Shown here one piece after another: positions 10,475 to 19,649 of a DNA stretch of 64,000 bases. Source of the stretch: Chitinophagaceae bacterium. GTDB taxonomy: Bacteria > Bacteroidota > Bacteroidia > Chitinophagales > Chitinophagaceae. The DNA lies in contig JADJOC010000009.1 of NCBI GenBank assembly GCA_016713965.1, positions 992,001 through 1,056,000 on the forward strand, read 5' to 3'. Made by a program: the position numbers and the translations under genes. The first letter of the stretch is position 1, and each line of letters opens with the position of its first letter. Below the pieces are notes generated by a model. It had not been told where the DNA came from and did not search any database. It was given only the letters and a program-made list of their open reading frames with translations.

Positions 10475-10780
10475 ATGACGAATAATAGAGCAGTAAAAGT
10501 TTTATCCTTGTTTAGAACGGTGGCAATTACAGAAGGAATTTCTTTTTTAATATTATTATTAATAGCCATGCCATTAAAGTATTATGCAAACATGCCTGAA
10601 GCAGTAAAATATTTTGGATGGGCGCACGGAGTATTATTTATTCTATACTTAGGGTTAGCGTTTGAATTGGGTGCACAATTAAATAAAGGTTTCCTTTGGC
10701 TGGTAGGTGCTTTTATAGCTTCATTAATGCCATTTGGCACTTTTATTTTTGACAGGCAATTTCAAAAAAAAAACGTTTGA
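10475..10780 (+). CDS. DUF3817 family membrane protein
   Basis: 101 residues with three hydrophobic segments (about 18-36, 49-66, 76-93). The N-terminal LFRTVAITEGISFLILLLIA and the central YFGWAHGVLFILYL are the hallmarks of the DUF3817 (YdzA-like) integral membrane family. Function unknown. It stands alone between mqnC and the accessory island and ends in TGA. Confidence 0.85.
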   Translation: MTNNRAVKVLSLFRTVAITEGISFLILLLIAMPLKYYANMPEAVKYFGWAHGVLFILYLGLAFELGAQLNKGFLWLVGAFIASLMPFGTFIFDRQFQKKNV

Positions 10781-11207
10781 AAAAGTAGGAAGTATAAATT
10801 TTTGATATATCAAGCGGAAGTAATAAAAGCTTTCGCTTTTATTTTTTTATTTATCAGCTGTAGTAATTATGGCAGCATCGTTGTGTCACTCCCTGCATCG
10901 GCATATCTTAGTGGGGCTTTTACTGAAGCGACTAATGGCTATAAAAATATTTTGTTTAAACGGATATTGCGCCTATTTTTGAGTTGTAGGTAACCCCTAT
11001 GGCGACACTCTACACAAATTCCAAACTATACTAAATGACACTTTAAAAATTGCCAATACACAAATTGAAGCATATTTACAGGCACACCAAAACCAAATCT
11101 ACAAAAGAGCTACAATTTAGCTGACGCTTCTACCGCAGTAGAAAATCCTAACATTATCTAAAACCTTAACACAGAATCCTAATTTTAAAACTCATGAAAA
11201 TTTAACC
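10781..11207. other. Degenerate coding-like region at the island's left edge
   Basis: No intact gene. A weak 63-codon frame (10802-10993) has a lipoprotein-like start (FIFLFISCSN). A different frame then reads NPYGDTLHKFQTILNDTLKI to a TAG at about 11119, and a third gives NLADASTAVENPNII to a TAA at 11161. These could be pieces of one decayed gene. The position, directly before rmuC, would suit an integration or deletion scar. Confidence 0.3.
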
Positions 11208-12872
11208 ATGTTCGATACAACATTTATAATTGTTTTAAGCATTGCCTTTCTGGTTTGCTTAGCATTGCTATATTTCTATTTAAAATCAAATAGTGTTTCA
11301 AAAAGTAAATTTGACGAATTAAATAACTCATTATTACAAATACAACCACTCCTAAGTGCTGAAAAAGAAAAGACAGACAGCTTAACCAAAAGAATTGTAG
11401 AAAAGGAACTGGAATCCAAGAACTATAATAGCACAATTACAGAAATTACTGGAAAATTGGGTTCATTGGAATCTGAATTAAATGGTACAAAAACGACAAT
11501 CACAAACCTTAAAAAAGATTTAGGGGAGTTTAAAACAAAAAACAATAGTTTAAAAATTGACTATAACAAAGTGGTTAGTGAATTAGCTACATCTAATGCC
11601 ACCCTTACAGCAAGGACAGATGAATTGAAAGAGTCAAAACTCACACTTAGCGATAAATTAAATAAAATAAATGAGAAGGCAAAAGCAATATTAGAATTAT
11701 CCAGAGAGTTAGAAAAGGAAAAAGCAGAACGAGCTGCTTTAAATGATAAATTGAACACTTTGAAAGAAGAAATGAATAAGCTTAACATTTACTTTAAGGA
11801 GCAATTTACCTTACAGGCAGATGCCGTATTAGAAACGAAAAGTAATACTTTCAAAACTGCAAATAAAACAGAACTTGACACAATTCTTACTCCTTTAAAA
11901 GATAGGATAAAAGAGTTTGGAGATAAAATCAATGAAACAAGAGAAAAACAAATTGAGGATATTACAAGCTTAAAATCTGAAATCAAAAATCTTGCCGTCT
12001 TAAATAATCAGTTAAGTGAAGATGCAAACAAATTGGTATCAGCATTAAAAAGCGATAATAAAGTTCAGGGAAATTGGGGAGAAGATAGATTGAAGATGAT
12101 AATAGAAAACGAAGGTTTAGAAAGACACATTGATTATACAAAGCAAGATGTTTTCAAAAGCGATGAATACGAAACAAATAAGCAACCTGATTATATTATT
12201 AAACTGCCTGAAAACAAAAGCCTGATTATTGATTCCAAAGTTTCTTTAAAATCTTATGCAGAATACTTCAATTCATCTGATATTGCTGAAAAAACAACTC
12301 ATCTCAAGAGGCATATTGAAAGTGTAAAATCACATATTGACGGGCTTTCGAGCAAAGAATATCAAAAAATAAATGGCATCAACACTACCGATTATGTCCT
12401 ACTTTTTATGCCTATTGAAAATGCGTACACTTTAGTATTAAATGAAAATCCGGATATGTTTAATTATGCTCTTAATAAAAAAATAATAATTTTAACCCCA
12501 ACAACTTTAGTAGCTACTCTAAAAGTTGTAAAACTGCTATGGCAAAAAGAACAACGAGTAGAGAATATTGAAAAGGTATTTAAACTATGTGGAGGTTTGT
12601 ATGACAAGTTCGTTGGCTTTGCAAACGATATGCTGGAAATTAAAAAGCGAATTAGGGATGCAGACAATGCTTATGATGCAGCAATGAATAAACTGAAAGA
12701 TGGAAGAAAAAGAGGTGAAACCATAATAGGACGAATAGAAAATATAAGAAAACTAGAGGCTACAGTAAAAAACAAAATGCCTGATGCTTTCCTTGCTGAA
12801 ATTGAATTGCTTGAAACCAATGATGAGGATGTACCCAAACTTATAGAAAGTGAAACCAAAGACACACAATAA
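11208..12872 (+). CDS. rmuC: RmuC family DNA recombination protein
   Basis: 554 residues. An N-terminal membrane anchor (about 5-25, IIVLSIAFLVCLALLYFYL) precedes a long coiled coil (about 35-200). The C-terminal RmuC nuclease-like domain (about 275-520) contains KVQGNWGEDRLKMII, QPDYIIKLPENKSLIIDSKV and LLFMPIENAYTLVL; the D/E-x-K-type residues of a PD-(D/E)XK fold are in the second motif. E. coli RmuC limits inversions at short inverted repeats. Eleven bases separate it from the vWA gene, so it heads the operon of the phosphorylation triad, which is not the usual housekeeping context for this gene. Confidence 0.9.
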   Translation: MFDTTFIIVLSIAFLVCLALLYFYLKSNSVSKSKFDELNNSLLQIQPLLSAEKEKTDSLTKRIVEKELESKNYNSTITEITGKLGSLESELNGTKTTITNLKKDLGEFKTKNNSLKIDYNKVVSELATSNATLTARTDELKESKLTLSDKLNKINEKAKAILELSRELEKEKAERAALNDKLNTLKEEMNKLNIYFKEQFTLQADAVLETKSNTFKTANKTELDTILTPLKDRIKEFGDKINETREKQIEDITSLKSEIKNLAVLNNQLSEDANKLVSALKSDNKVQGNWGEDRLKMIIENEGLERHIDYTKQDVFKSDEYETNKQPDYIIKLPENKSLIIDSKVSLKSYAEYFNSSDIAEKTTHLKRHIESVKSHIDGLSSKEYQKINGINTTDYVLLFMPIENAYTLVLNENPDMFNYALNKKIIILTPTTLVATLKVVKLLWQKEQRVENIEKVFKLCGGLYDKFVGFANDMLEIKKRIRDADNAYDAAMNKLKDGRKRGETIIGRIENIRKLEATVKNKMPDAFLAEIELLETNDEDVPKLIESETKDTQ

Positions 12873-12883
12873 CAATTAAAATA

Positions 12884-13549
12884 ATGACCATGCTCGAACT
12901 GACTGCAACCTCCCCCAAAAATTTTCAAAAACCTTGTCTATGCGTTCTTGTATTAGATGTTTCTAGTTCAATGGAGGGAACACCCATACTTGAATTAAAT
13001 GGTGCATTAAAAGAATTTTATAATAGTATAAATCAGGATGATGAGGCAGCAGAAAAATTAGAAATTTGCATTATTACCTTTGGCAGTGAAGTAAAATGTA
13101 TTCAAGAGCCAGCCAAAGTTGATGATTTTAAAATGCCCTCATTAGTGGCTAATGGGACTACCAAATTGGTTGATGGAATCAAACTAGCAATAAAGCAGGT
13201 TGAACTTAGAAAGGAATACTACAAAAAGCATAGCCCCCAGTATTCTAGACCTATGATACTTATAATGACTGACGGTGAACCTGATAGTGACCAAGATGTA
13301 ATTGGATTGTCAGCCATAATTAGGGCAGACATGATTGCTAAGAAATATACACTACATGTTTTAGGAACAAGTGGCTATAACTACTCTAAAATTGCCACCT
13401 TTTGTCCAAAAGAATTAATATATGGAATAGGCTCAAACTATTCTCGCTTTTTTAAATGGTTAAGTAGAAGTACTGATGAATTGAGCGGTGGTACAAGTAT
13501 CTCCGACATCGCTGGTAGTGATTTCATGGAACAAAGCCCAATAAATTAA
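12884..13549 (+). CDS. vWA domain protein, TerY/YegL-like
   Basis: 221 residues forming a single von Willebrand A domain. The metal-site motif DxSxS is at 25-29 (LDVSSSM), the Thr loop is in NGTTKLVDG, and the distal Asp is in LIMTDGEPDSD. This is the TerY/YegL type found with a PP2C phosphatase and a kinase. Its TAA stop overlaps the next ATG (TAATG), implying translational coupling. A scaffold or metal-dependent binding role inside the phosphorylation triad is inferred from family context. Confidence 0.88.
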   Translation: MTMLELTATSPKNFQKPCLCVLVLDVSSSMEGTPILELNGALKEFYNSINQDDEAAEKLEICIITFGSEVKCIQEPAKVDDFKMPSLVANGTTKLVDGIKLAIKQVELRKEYYKKHSPQYSRPMILIMTDGEPDSDQDVIGLSAIIRADMIAKKYTLHVLGTSGYNYSKIATFCPKELIYGIGSNYSRFFKWLSRSTDELSGGTSISDIAGSDFMEQSPIN

Positions 13550-14394
13550 TGAAAGACTGGAAATATTTGTATGCTTCTGTTCAAGGAAAGGGGCATATAG
13601 AAGAAAATATACCCTGTCAGGATTTCTGCGAAGTTTTTCAACATACACACTACACTGTATGTATAGTAAGTGATGGTGCTGGCTCATGTGAAAAATCCGA
13701 CATAGGCTCAAATAAAGCCACTCTCTTTGCCAACATTCATTTCTCTAAATTAATCGAAGAAAAAAAATGGCATAAACCAAGTGCAAAAATAAAACCAAGG
13801 GATTGGAACAAGGTATCAGTAAAGGCTTTAAAAGAAATTAGAAATGAACTGGAAAGAGTAAGTATTGCAGAAGGTTGTGAGCTCAAATCTTTATCATGCA
13901 CATTAATAATTGCAATTCAATTAAAAGAAAAAATACTCATTACTCACATTGGCGATGGCAGAGCTGGTTATTGCAACAACAAAGATGAATGGAAAGCAAT
14001 GATGAAACCTTACAAGGGAGGTTACAGCAATGAAACGGTTTTTATTACTTCTAATATTTGGGATGATGAAAAGTTAACAAGTAAATATATTGAAAGCAGA
14101 ATTATCAATGAAAAGATTAAAGCATATTGTCTTCTTACGGATGGTTGCGAAAATGCTTCATTTGAATGCTATAAAGTAAAGGAAGAATCATCTATACCTG
14201 AGGACTTAAATAAACCTTTCAAAGATTTCTTTCATGAAAATATAAATACGAATATTCCAAATTTAATAAAGGCAGGGAAAACACCTTCTGAACTAAATAC
14301 AATTTGGGAATCCTTTTTAAGAAATGGGAATGACACTTTAAAAAATGAAAGTGATGATAAATCAATGATTTTAGCCGTTAAAATATCGGCTTAA
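13549..14394 (+). CDS. PP2C-type Ser/Thr phosphatase, PphC/YegK-like
   Basis: 281 residues. PP2C metal-binding motifs appear in order: VSDGAGSCEKSDIGS (about 43-57), THIGDGRAGY (about 130-140), LLTDGCEN (about 200) and SDDKSMILAV at the C-terminus. It lacks the extended N-terminal stretch of stand-alone PP2C enzymes, matching E. coli PphC/YegK, which sits beside YegI and YegL. Predicted to dephosphorylate targets of the adjacent kinase. Start is coupled to the vWA stop codon, and the kinase gene follows after 12 bp. Confidence 0.88.
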   Translation: MKDWKYLYASVQGKGHIEENIPCQDFCEVFQHTHYTVCIVSDGAGSCEKSDIGSNKATLFANIHFSKLIEEKKWHKPSAKIKPRDWNKVSVKALKEIRNELERVSIAEGCELKSLSCTLIIAIQLKEKILITHIGDGRAGYCNNKDEWKAMMKPYKGGYSNETVFITSNIWDDEKLTSKYIESRIINEKIKAYCLLTDGCENASFECYKVKEESSIPEDLNKPFKDFFHENINTNIPNLIKAGKTPSELNTIWESFLRNGNDTLKNESDDKSMILAVKISA

Positions 14395-14406
14395 GTAAAA
14401 GAAACG

Positions 14407-16667
14407 ATGCCAAGAGTATTACATTTAGAAGATAAAACAAATATCACAATTGATACCGAGCCTTACGGCAGCGGAGGTTCTGGTGATGTTTTTAAGATTC
14501 TTTCACCATCTCATTTCACTAATCAAGTTGTTAAACTATACCACAAAGAACGCCTTACGAAAGAGGCTGAAAATAAAATAAGGCATTTAATTTCAAAAAA
14601 GATTAATCAAGGCGAACATGAATCTATCGTTTGGATAAAAAATGTTGTGCTGGATAATGGAAGATTTGTCGGGTTCACCATGAATTATGCAGATGGAATT
14701 GGTTTAGAGCAGTTTTTAAACGACAGATGGTGGCGAAAAAATGATACAAGAGATTGGGATAAGTTTAGATTAGAAAATGAAAACGGAATAGAAAACAGAA
14801 TAAGGTTATGTTCAAACATAGCAATCGCAATAAACATCGTTCATAAGAATAGCAATTACACAATTGCAGACATAAAGCCTTCCAATTTTAAAGTACAAAA
14901 AAATGGGCTTGTTTCGATTATTGATATTGACAATATTGAGGTCATTGAAAATGGGAAAATATTATACCCAGCCTTAGTAATTACTCCCGAATATAGTCCT
15001 CCTGAATTTCACAATGGCTTAGATTATAAGAAAACTTCTGCCTCTCAAAATTGGGATAGATATAGCTTATCAATATTATTCTACCACATACTTTGCGGAA
15101 TCCATCCATTCCAATTTGTTAAATATAAAAAAACAGTTGAAGAATATACTGATGGGCAGATGATTGCAGAAGGATTATTTCTTTTCGGAAATAAAAGCAG
15201 TTCCTTAGAACCTGCCCATCCACAACATACAGATTTTCTAAAGTTAAACAACGAGGTGAAATCTCTTTTTATTCAATGCTTTAATAATGGACACGACAAA
15301 CCTCAGCTAAGACCAAGTGCAGAAGATTGGTGTAGAGCATTTGATTTTAAAAAGGTGGTCATTAAAAGACCTTCAATAACAGAACTTATTGGTACAGATA
15401 TAAATTATAGTTCCAAATTCAAAAATGCACTTCAGTTTAATATTTACACACCCTCTCTTATCCTAAAAACCAAAACTGAAATTTTACATTCCGATGTCAA
15501 ATTTCATAACCTGTCAAATTCACTTACATTCTTTGATAGAGTTGTAAATGTTTTTAAAAAATCGGAGAAACAAGTTTTAATTGATGAACTCACAGATATA
15601 GAGGTAGGGATTACTGGTTTTATCAATAAGCAATCCGCTATTAAAAGTGATTTTTCTACCATTATTTCAGAATTTGAAAAAAACAAGAAGAAATAAAGGC
15701 AAATGAAAAAAACCAAATTGATTCTTTTAAAAAGTCGTTGCAATTAGTTCTAAATGATGCAGAATATTTGTCCACAAAAGCAAATGGCGAGGAATCAAAA
15801 GAAATATCTGAGTTACAAAATCAGATTAATTCCCTCATTAAAAAAGAAGATATTGTTTTAGCAAATCATCACTCCTCACTCTATGATGATTTGATTAAAG
15901 ATTTTGAAAAGAAACGAGCAGAATATAATGCCACAATACACAACTATGAAGTTGACAAAAGAAATGAAATTGAAAGGCTTGTAAGTTCTCCGAATAAACT
16001 TACTCACTACAATCTTGAAAGGGAATGCGTTAAAATATTTCATGGAAACTTGCCGTCAGTGATTAATGCTTTAAAACAATTAAATTTTATTACAGCCGCT
16101 GATTTTAGTAAAGTTGATAGTGACGGATACCTGCTTGATAGATATAACAAAACAATTAAAATACCTGGCATGGGTTCAGAAAGAGCCAATAAGCTACATT
16201 ATTGGAGAATCAAAATCGAAGAGACCGAAAATGATAAAATCATACGAAATACAACTGAAAAGTATAATAAACTCAAATACGAGGTGTCCGCAAAATGGAA
16301 TAGTATGGAAAGTAGCCATAATCAAACCATCGCACCTTTAAATACGAGATTTAAAAGTAAAGAAATTGAGATTAAAAGAAATAAGGACAAACTAATTGAA
16401 ACAAAGGAAGCTGAAATAAATAGGATTAAACAGAAGTTTGACAAACTCCATATTGACTTAAAAAATAAATTCATTAAGGCACTTAACAAATTCTATCTTG
16501 ATATTGAAAACATCTACCAGCAGACAAAAAATACACTGGTAAACAACTTATCAATCTATGAAAGTCAGTTAAAAGCAAAAGAATCCCAAATACAAGAATC
16601 TAATCAATGGATTGATGCAGAATTAAAAAAATATAACTTACTTTATTTGAGACTTAGTGTGAAATAG
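14407..16667 (+). CDS. Ser/Thr protein kinase with coiled coil and helix-hairpin-helix, YegI-like (frameshifted)
   Basis: Kinase domain (about 1-310): glycine loop GSGGSGDVFKI, Lys in VVKLYHK, catalytic loop ADIKPSNF, metal-binding DID in place of DFG, and YSPPEF as the APE equivalent, so the catalytic set is mostly kept. The first frame ends at 15694-15696. The A7 run at 15677-15683 needs one more A, after which EEIKANEKNQIDSFKKSLQL reads into the second frame. That part is coiled coil, then a helix-hairpin-helix (KIPGMGSERANKL), then more coiled coil. Total about 753 residues. Architecture matches E. coli YegI and TerY-P kinases. Confidence 0.87.
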
Positions 16668-16678
16668 GAAAAACAAAA

Positions 16679-16721
16679 ACCCGGTTTCATCATCCCATGC
16701 GGGAGAGAGGATTTACCGGGT
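16679..16721. other. Nested hairpin between the kinase and Abi genes
   Basis: ACCCGGT (16679-16685) and ACCGGGT (16715-16721) are perfect 7-bp inverted arms that enclose a smaller CCC/GGG hairpin. There is no trailing T tract, so it is not a classical rho-independent terminator. It may still mark the 3' end of the triad transcript or be a repeat element. Confidence 0.45.
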
Positions 16722-16727
16722 ATCGCA

Positions 16728-16757
16728 TTGCAAATATACGTCTTTAAACTAAATTTG
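16728..16757 (+). promoter_or_regulatory. Promoter for the Abi gene
   Basis: TTG at 16728-16730, exactly 19 bases of spacing, then TAAATTTG at 16750-16757. This fits the Bacteroidota TTG-N19-TAnnTTTG promoter. The start codon at 16783 lies 25 bp downstream, so the Abi gene can be transcribed separately from the triad. Confidence 0.6.
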
Positions 16758-16782
16758 CAATAACTCTTTTAAAGGCAATTTG

Positions 16783-17427
16783 ATGAACATTAACGACTTA
16801 GAAAAGCTTCTTTCACAAAAAAGGCTTAGCACTTATTATAATCTATTTCCTACAGACAAGGAAAAAGCTATTGAATATTACAGACTTAACACTCAAATTT
16901 CAGAATCGCTTTATCCATTGCTTTCTAATCTGGAAATAGCTTTAAGAAATTCAATACATAATTCATTTGCCATACATTATAAATCTGCGGACTGGTTTTC
17001 ACAGTTTAAACAACCTGAATTATTTGACCAAGTAAATGTTGCTAAAAGAAAAATACTCACAGGGCACAACCCAATGATGGCAGACAAAGTAGTAGCAGAA
17101 CTCAACTTTGGTTTTTGGACTACGCTTTTCAATAAACAATATGCAAAAGATTTTTGGAAACCTTTAATGTATGCCTTTCCTTTGCTTGACACACAAAACA
17201 AACGCAGGGATAAAATTTCTTACAAACTCAATCACATTCGTAAATTCAGAAATCGGATTTTTCATTACGAACCTATTTGTAGCGACCTTACTGCATTGGC
17301 GACAAACCATAACAACATTTTAGAAATTCTTAACTGGATAAATGCAGACATTGTTAGCTGGACAAAACAAATTGACCGTTTCGACAACTTATATAAACAA
17401 GCAGCTACCCTCCGTACAGCGACCTGA
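16783..17427 (+). CDS. Abi-like HEPN protein (abortive infection family)
   Basis: 214 residues from the ATG; a TTG directly before it is the alternative start. The segment PLLSNLEIALRNSIHNSF and the C-terminal RKFRNRIFHYEPI are the hallmarks of Abi-like proteins. The second includes an RNxxxH motif (about 156-161), the RNase active site of HEPN domains. Relatives act in phage abortive infection, probably by cutting RNA, but many are uncharacterised. It has its own promoter and lies next to the RmuC/phosphorylation-triad genes, suggesting a defence island. Confidence 0.82.
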   Translation: MNINDLEKLLSQKRLSTYYNLFPTDKEKAIEYYRLNTQISESLYPLLSNLEIALRNSIHNSFAIHYKSADWFSQFKQPELFDQVNVAKRKILTGHNPMMADKVVAELNFGFWTTLFNKQYAKDFWKPLMYAFPLLDTQNKRRDKISYKLNHIRKFRNRIFHYEPICSDLTALATNHNNILEILNWINADIVSWTKQIDRFDNLYKQAATLRTAT

Positions 17428-17553
17428 CCCAACACACTAAGTCAGGCACATTTACAAGGCAACAATAAATACTTGAATTACCTATCAACAAAGCCAGTAA
17501 AAAAATTCATCTTCCTATCACCCGCTTCGGTAAAAGCCTAATATATAATCAAC

Positions 17554-17650
17554 AGATGAAAGGATGCCGGATAGAAATGAAAACCGCAGCGTAGCGAAGG
17601 TTGTAATGAATAGCCGGATCTTAAGCAGAACGCAGATCTTAAGCTGACAG
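17554..17650. repeat. Repeat-like intergenic element before rpoN
   Basis: The 251-bp gap after the Abi gene contains a GC-richer stretch with GATCTTAAGC repeated exactly at 17617-17626 and 17635-17644, and GCCGGAT occurring twice. It has no coding potential. It looks like an interspersed repeat or the right scar of the island, but no second copy is visible in this window. Confidence 0.35.
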
Positions 17651-17678
17651 CCCCCCAATCTAATTTATACTAAAAATC

Positions 17679-19166
17679 CTACAATTCTTTTCTTAACCTT
17701 GCTACCGGAATATTCAGTTGCTCCCTGTATTTGGCAACTGTACGCCGGGCTATATTATAGCCTTTTTCCTGCAATAAATCAGTAAGCCGTTCATCGCTCA
17801 AAGGATGTACTTTACTTTCTCCCTCAATTAAATCGTTCAATATTTTTTTTACTTCACGGGTGCTTACCTCTTCGCCGCTTTCTGTTTGCAGGCTTTCGCT
17901 AAAGAAAAATTTTAACCGGTAAGTACCAAATTCAGTTTGTACAAATTTGCTATTAGCTACCCGGCTTATTGTACTAATATCCAAATTGGTTTTTTCTGCA
18001 ATATCTTTTAATATCATTGGCCTTAGCTCTGTTTCATCACCGGTAATAAAAAAATCATACTGGTAGTTCATTATAGCTTCCATGCTGTTAAGCAATGTAT
18101 TTTGCCTCTGCTTTATTGCATCAATAAACCATTTTGCAGCGTCTATTTTTTGTTTAATAAAAAGTACTGCTTCTTTTTGCCGCTTATCTTTTTTAGTGCC
18201 CCGGTCATAATCTTTCAGCATATCCCTGTATCCTTCGCTGATACGTAAATCGGGAGCATTTTTGCTGTTGAGCGAAAGTTCAAGCTTTCCGGCATTATTA
18301 ACAATAAAAAAATCAGGTATCACATAACTCTCATTCTTATTTACTTCTCCTACATTACCGCCGGGTTTGGGATTTAATTTTATGATCTGGTTAATTACAG
18401 CTTTAAGCTGTTCATCATTAAGGCTGAGGCCACGCTGTATTTTTTCGTAATGTTTTTTAGTAAACTCATCAAAATATTTTTCTAAAATAGTTATAGCTAA
18501 TTTAATATGCTGTCCTTCGTCTTCTTTTCTATGCAATTGCAGCAACAGGCATTCCTGCAGGTTGCGGGCCCCAATTCCAGGGGGCTCAAATTGTTGTATT
18601 AAAGAAATGAGCTGTGTAATTTCCTTTTCATCCGTAATAATATTTTGCCTGAATGCCAGGTCATCTACTATTGATGCAATTTCACGGCGCAAATAGCCAT
18701 CATCATCCAGGCTGCCTACAATTTGCTCAGCGATACGGTGCCGGTGCTCATCTAAATTTAACAACCCTAATTGCTCAAGCATTACCTCGTTAAAACTGGT
18801 TTCTACCCGGTGGGGGATTACTTTGGCATCGTCCAGTTCCGGATAATTTTCATCTCTTAATTTATAATCACCTACTTCATCATAGCCATCCTGTACATAA
18901 TCACTGATATCAATATTATCATATTCGTCTACACTGCCCTCCACTTCAAATTCATCTTTAGTATCTTCCTTAAATTCATCATTGGCTTCATCATACGGGT
19001 CTTCCTGGCCTTCTTCACTTTGTTCCAAAGCAGGATTTTCTTCCAACTCTTCTTTTATCCGTTCTTCCAGCTGAGCAGTAGGCACCTGCAACAATTTCAT
19101 CAATTGAATTTGCTGTGGTGATAATTTTTGTAATTGCTTTTGATATAATCCCTGACTTAAAGACAT
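17679..19166 (-). CDS. rpoN: RNA polymerase sigma-54 factor
   Basis: 495 residues, full length. The glutamine/leucine-rich activator-interaction region (LSPQQIQLMKLLQVPTAQLE) is at the N-terminus, followed by an acidic linker (55-110), the core-binding region (with PPGIGARNLQECLLLQL) and the DNA-binding domain ending in the RpoN box ARRTVAKYREQL. It recognises -24/-12 promoters together with AAA+ activators. Single-gene unit; no activator is encoded in the window. Confidence 0.97.
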   Translation of the reverse strand: MSLSQGLYQKQLQKLSPQQIQLMKLLQVPTAQLEERIKEELEENPALEQSEEGQEDPYDEANDEFKEDTKDEFEVEGSVDEYDNIDISDYVQDGYDEVGDYKLRDENYPELDDAKVIPHRVETSFNEVMLEQLGLLNLDEHRHRIAEQIVGSLDDDGYLRREIASIVDDLAFRQNIITDEKEITQLISLIQQFEPPGIGARNLQECLLLQLHRKEDEGQHIKLAITILEKYFDEFTKKHYEKIQRGLSLNDEQLKAVINQIIKLNPKPGGNVGEVNKNESYVIPDFFIVNNAGKLELSLNSKNAPDLRISEGYRDMLKDYDRGTKKDKRQKEAVLFIKQKIDAAKWFIDAIKQRQNTLLNSMEAIMNYQYDFFITGDETELRPMILKDIAEKTNLDISTISRVANSKFVQTEFGTYRLKFFFSESLQTESGEEVSTREVKKILNDLIEGESKVHPLSDERLTDLLQEKGYNIARRTVAKYREQLNIPVARLRKEL

Positions 19167-19282
19167 TCTATTTTTATGCTATATGATTTAAAATAAGTTA
19201 GTTTTATGGCTATGATGTTAATGTTAGTTTATTTAAACCTAAGCTATAATATCCGTAAATTTACATACAAACTATTCTAAAA

Positions 19283-19618
19283 ATGAATAAAAATCTATTT
19301 TTTTTATTTTTTTGCACGATTTTTGTGGGGAGCGGAGTTTTTGGCCAGCAAAAATCTATTTCTTCCTTAAAATCCGATCGAAAAGGCATTGGACCTTTCA
19401 GTATTTTATACCCCGATATTTTACCTTTAAACACCATAAGGCCTGATTTTTATAAGCATTTTCCAAATAGCATAACTATTATCCGGCCTGATTATTATAC
19501 ACAAAATTTTGGATTTTTTTGTAAGAAAGAATTACAGTTGGAAAAGATTATAGCTGTTCCCTTTAAATTTCGTGTAGGCAGCTTACAATACTGCAATTGG
19601 ATGGAAGGGAAAAAATAA
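19283..19618 (+). CDS. Small exported hypothetical protein
   Basis: 111 residues with a clear signal peptide (FFLFFCTIFVGSGVFGQQ). The mature part is rich in aromatic and Pro residues, with two similar motifs (IRPDFYKHFPNS and IRPDYYTQNFGF). No known family recognised. A lone gene on the plus strand, convergent with the glycosylhydrolase gene. Confidence 0.6.
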   Translation: MNKNLFFLFFCTIFVGSGVFGQQKSISSLKSDRKGIGPFSILYPDILPLNTIRPDFYKHFPNSITIIRPDYYTQNFGFFCKKELQLEKIIAVPFKFRVGSLQYCNWMEGKK

Positions 19619-19649
19619 TCTTTATATCAACACAGGTCTAAATTGAGAA

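Noticed and set aside
10802..10993. 63-codon frame with lipoprotein-like start
   Set aside because: TTG start, no homology recognised, abrupt end; kept only as part of the degenerate region.
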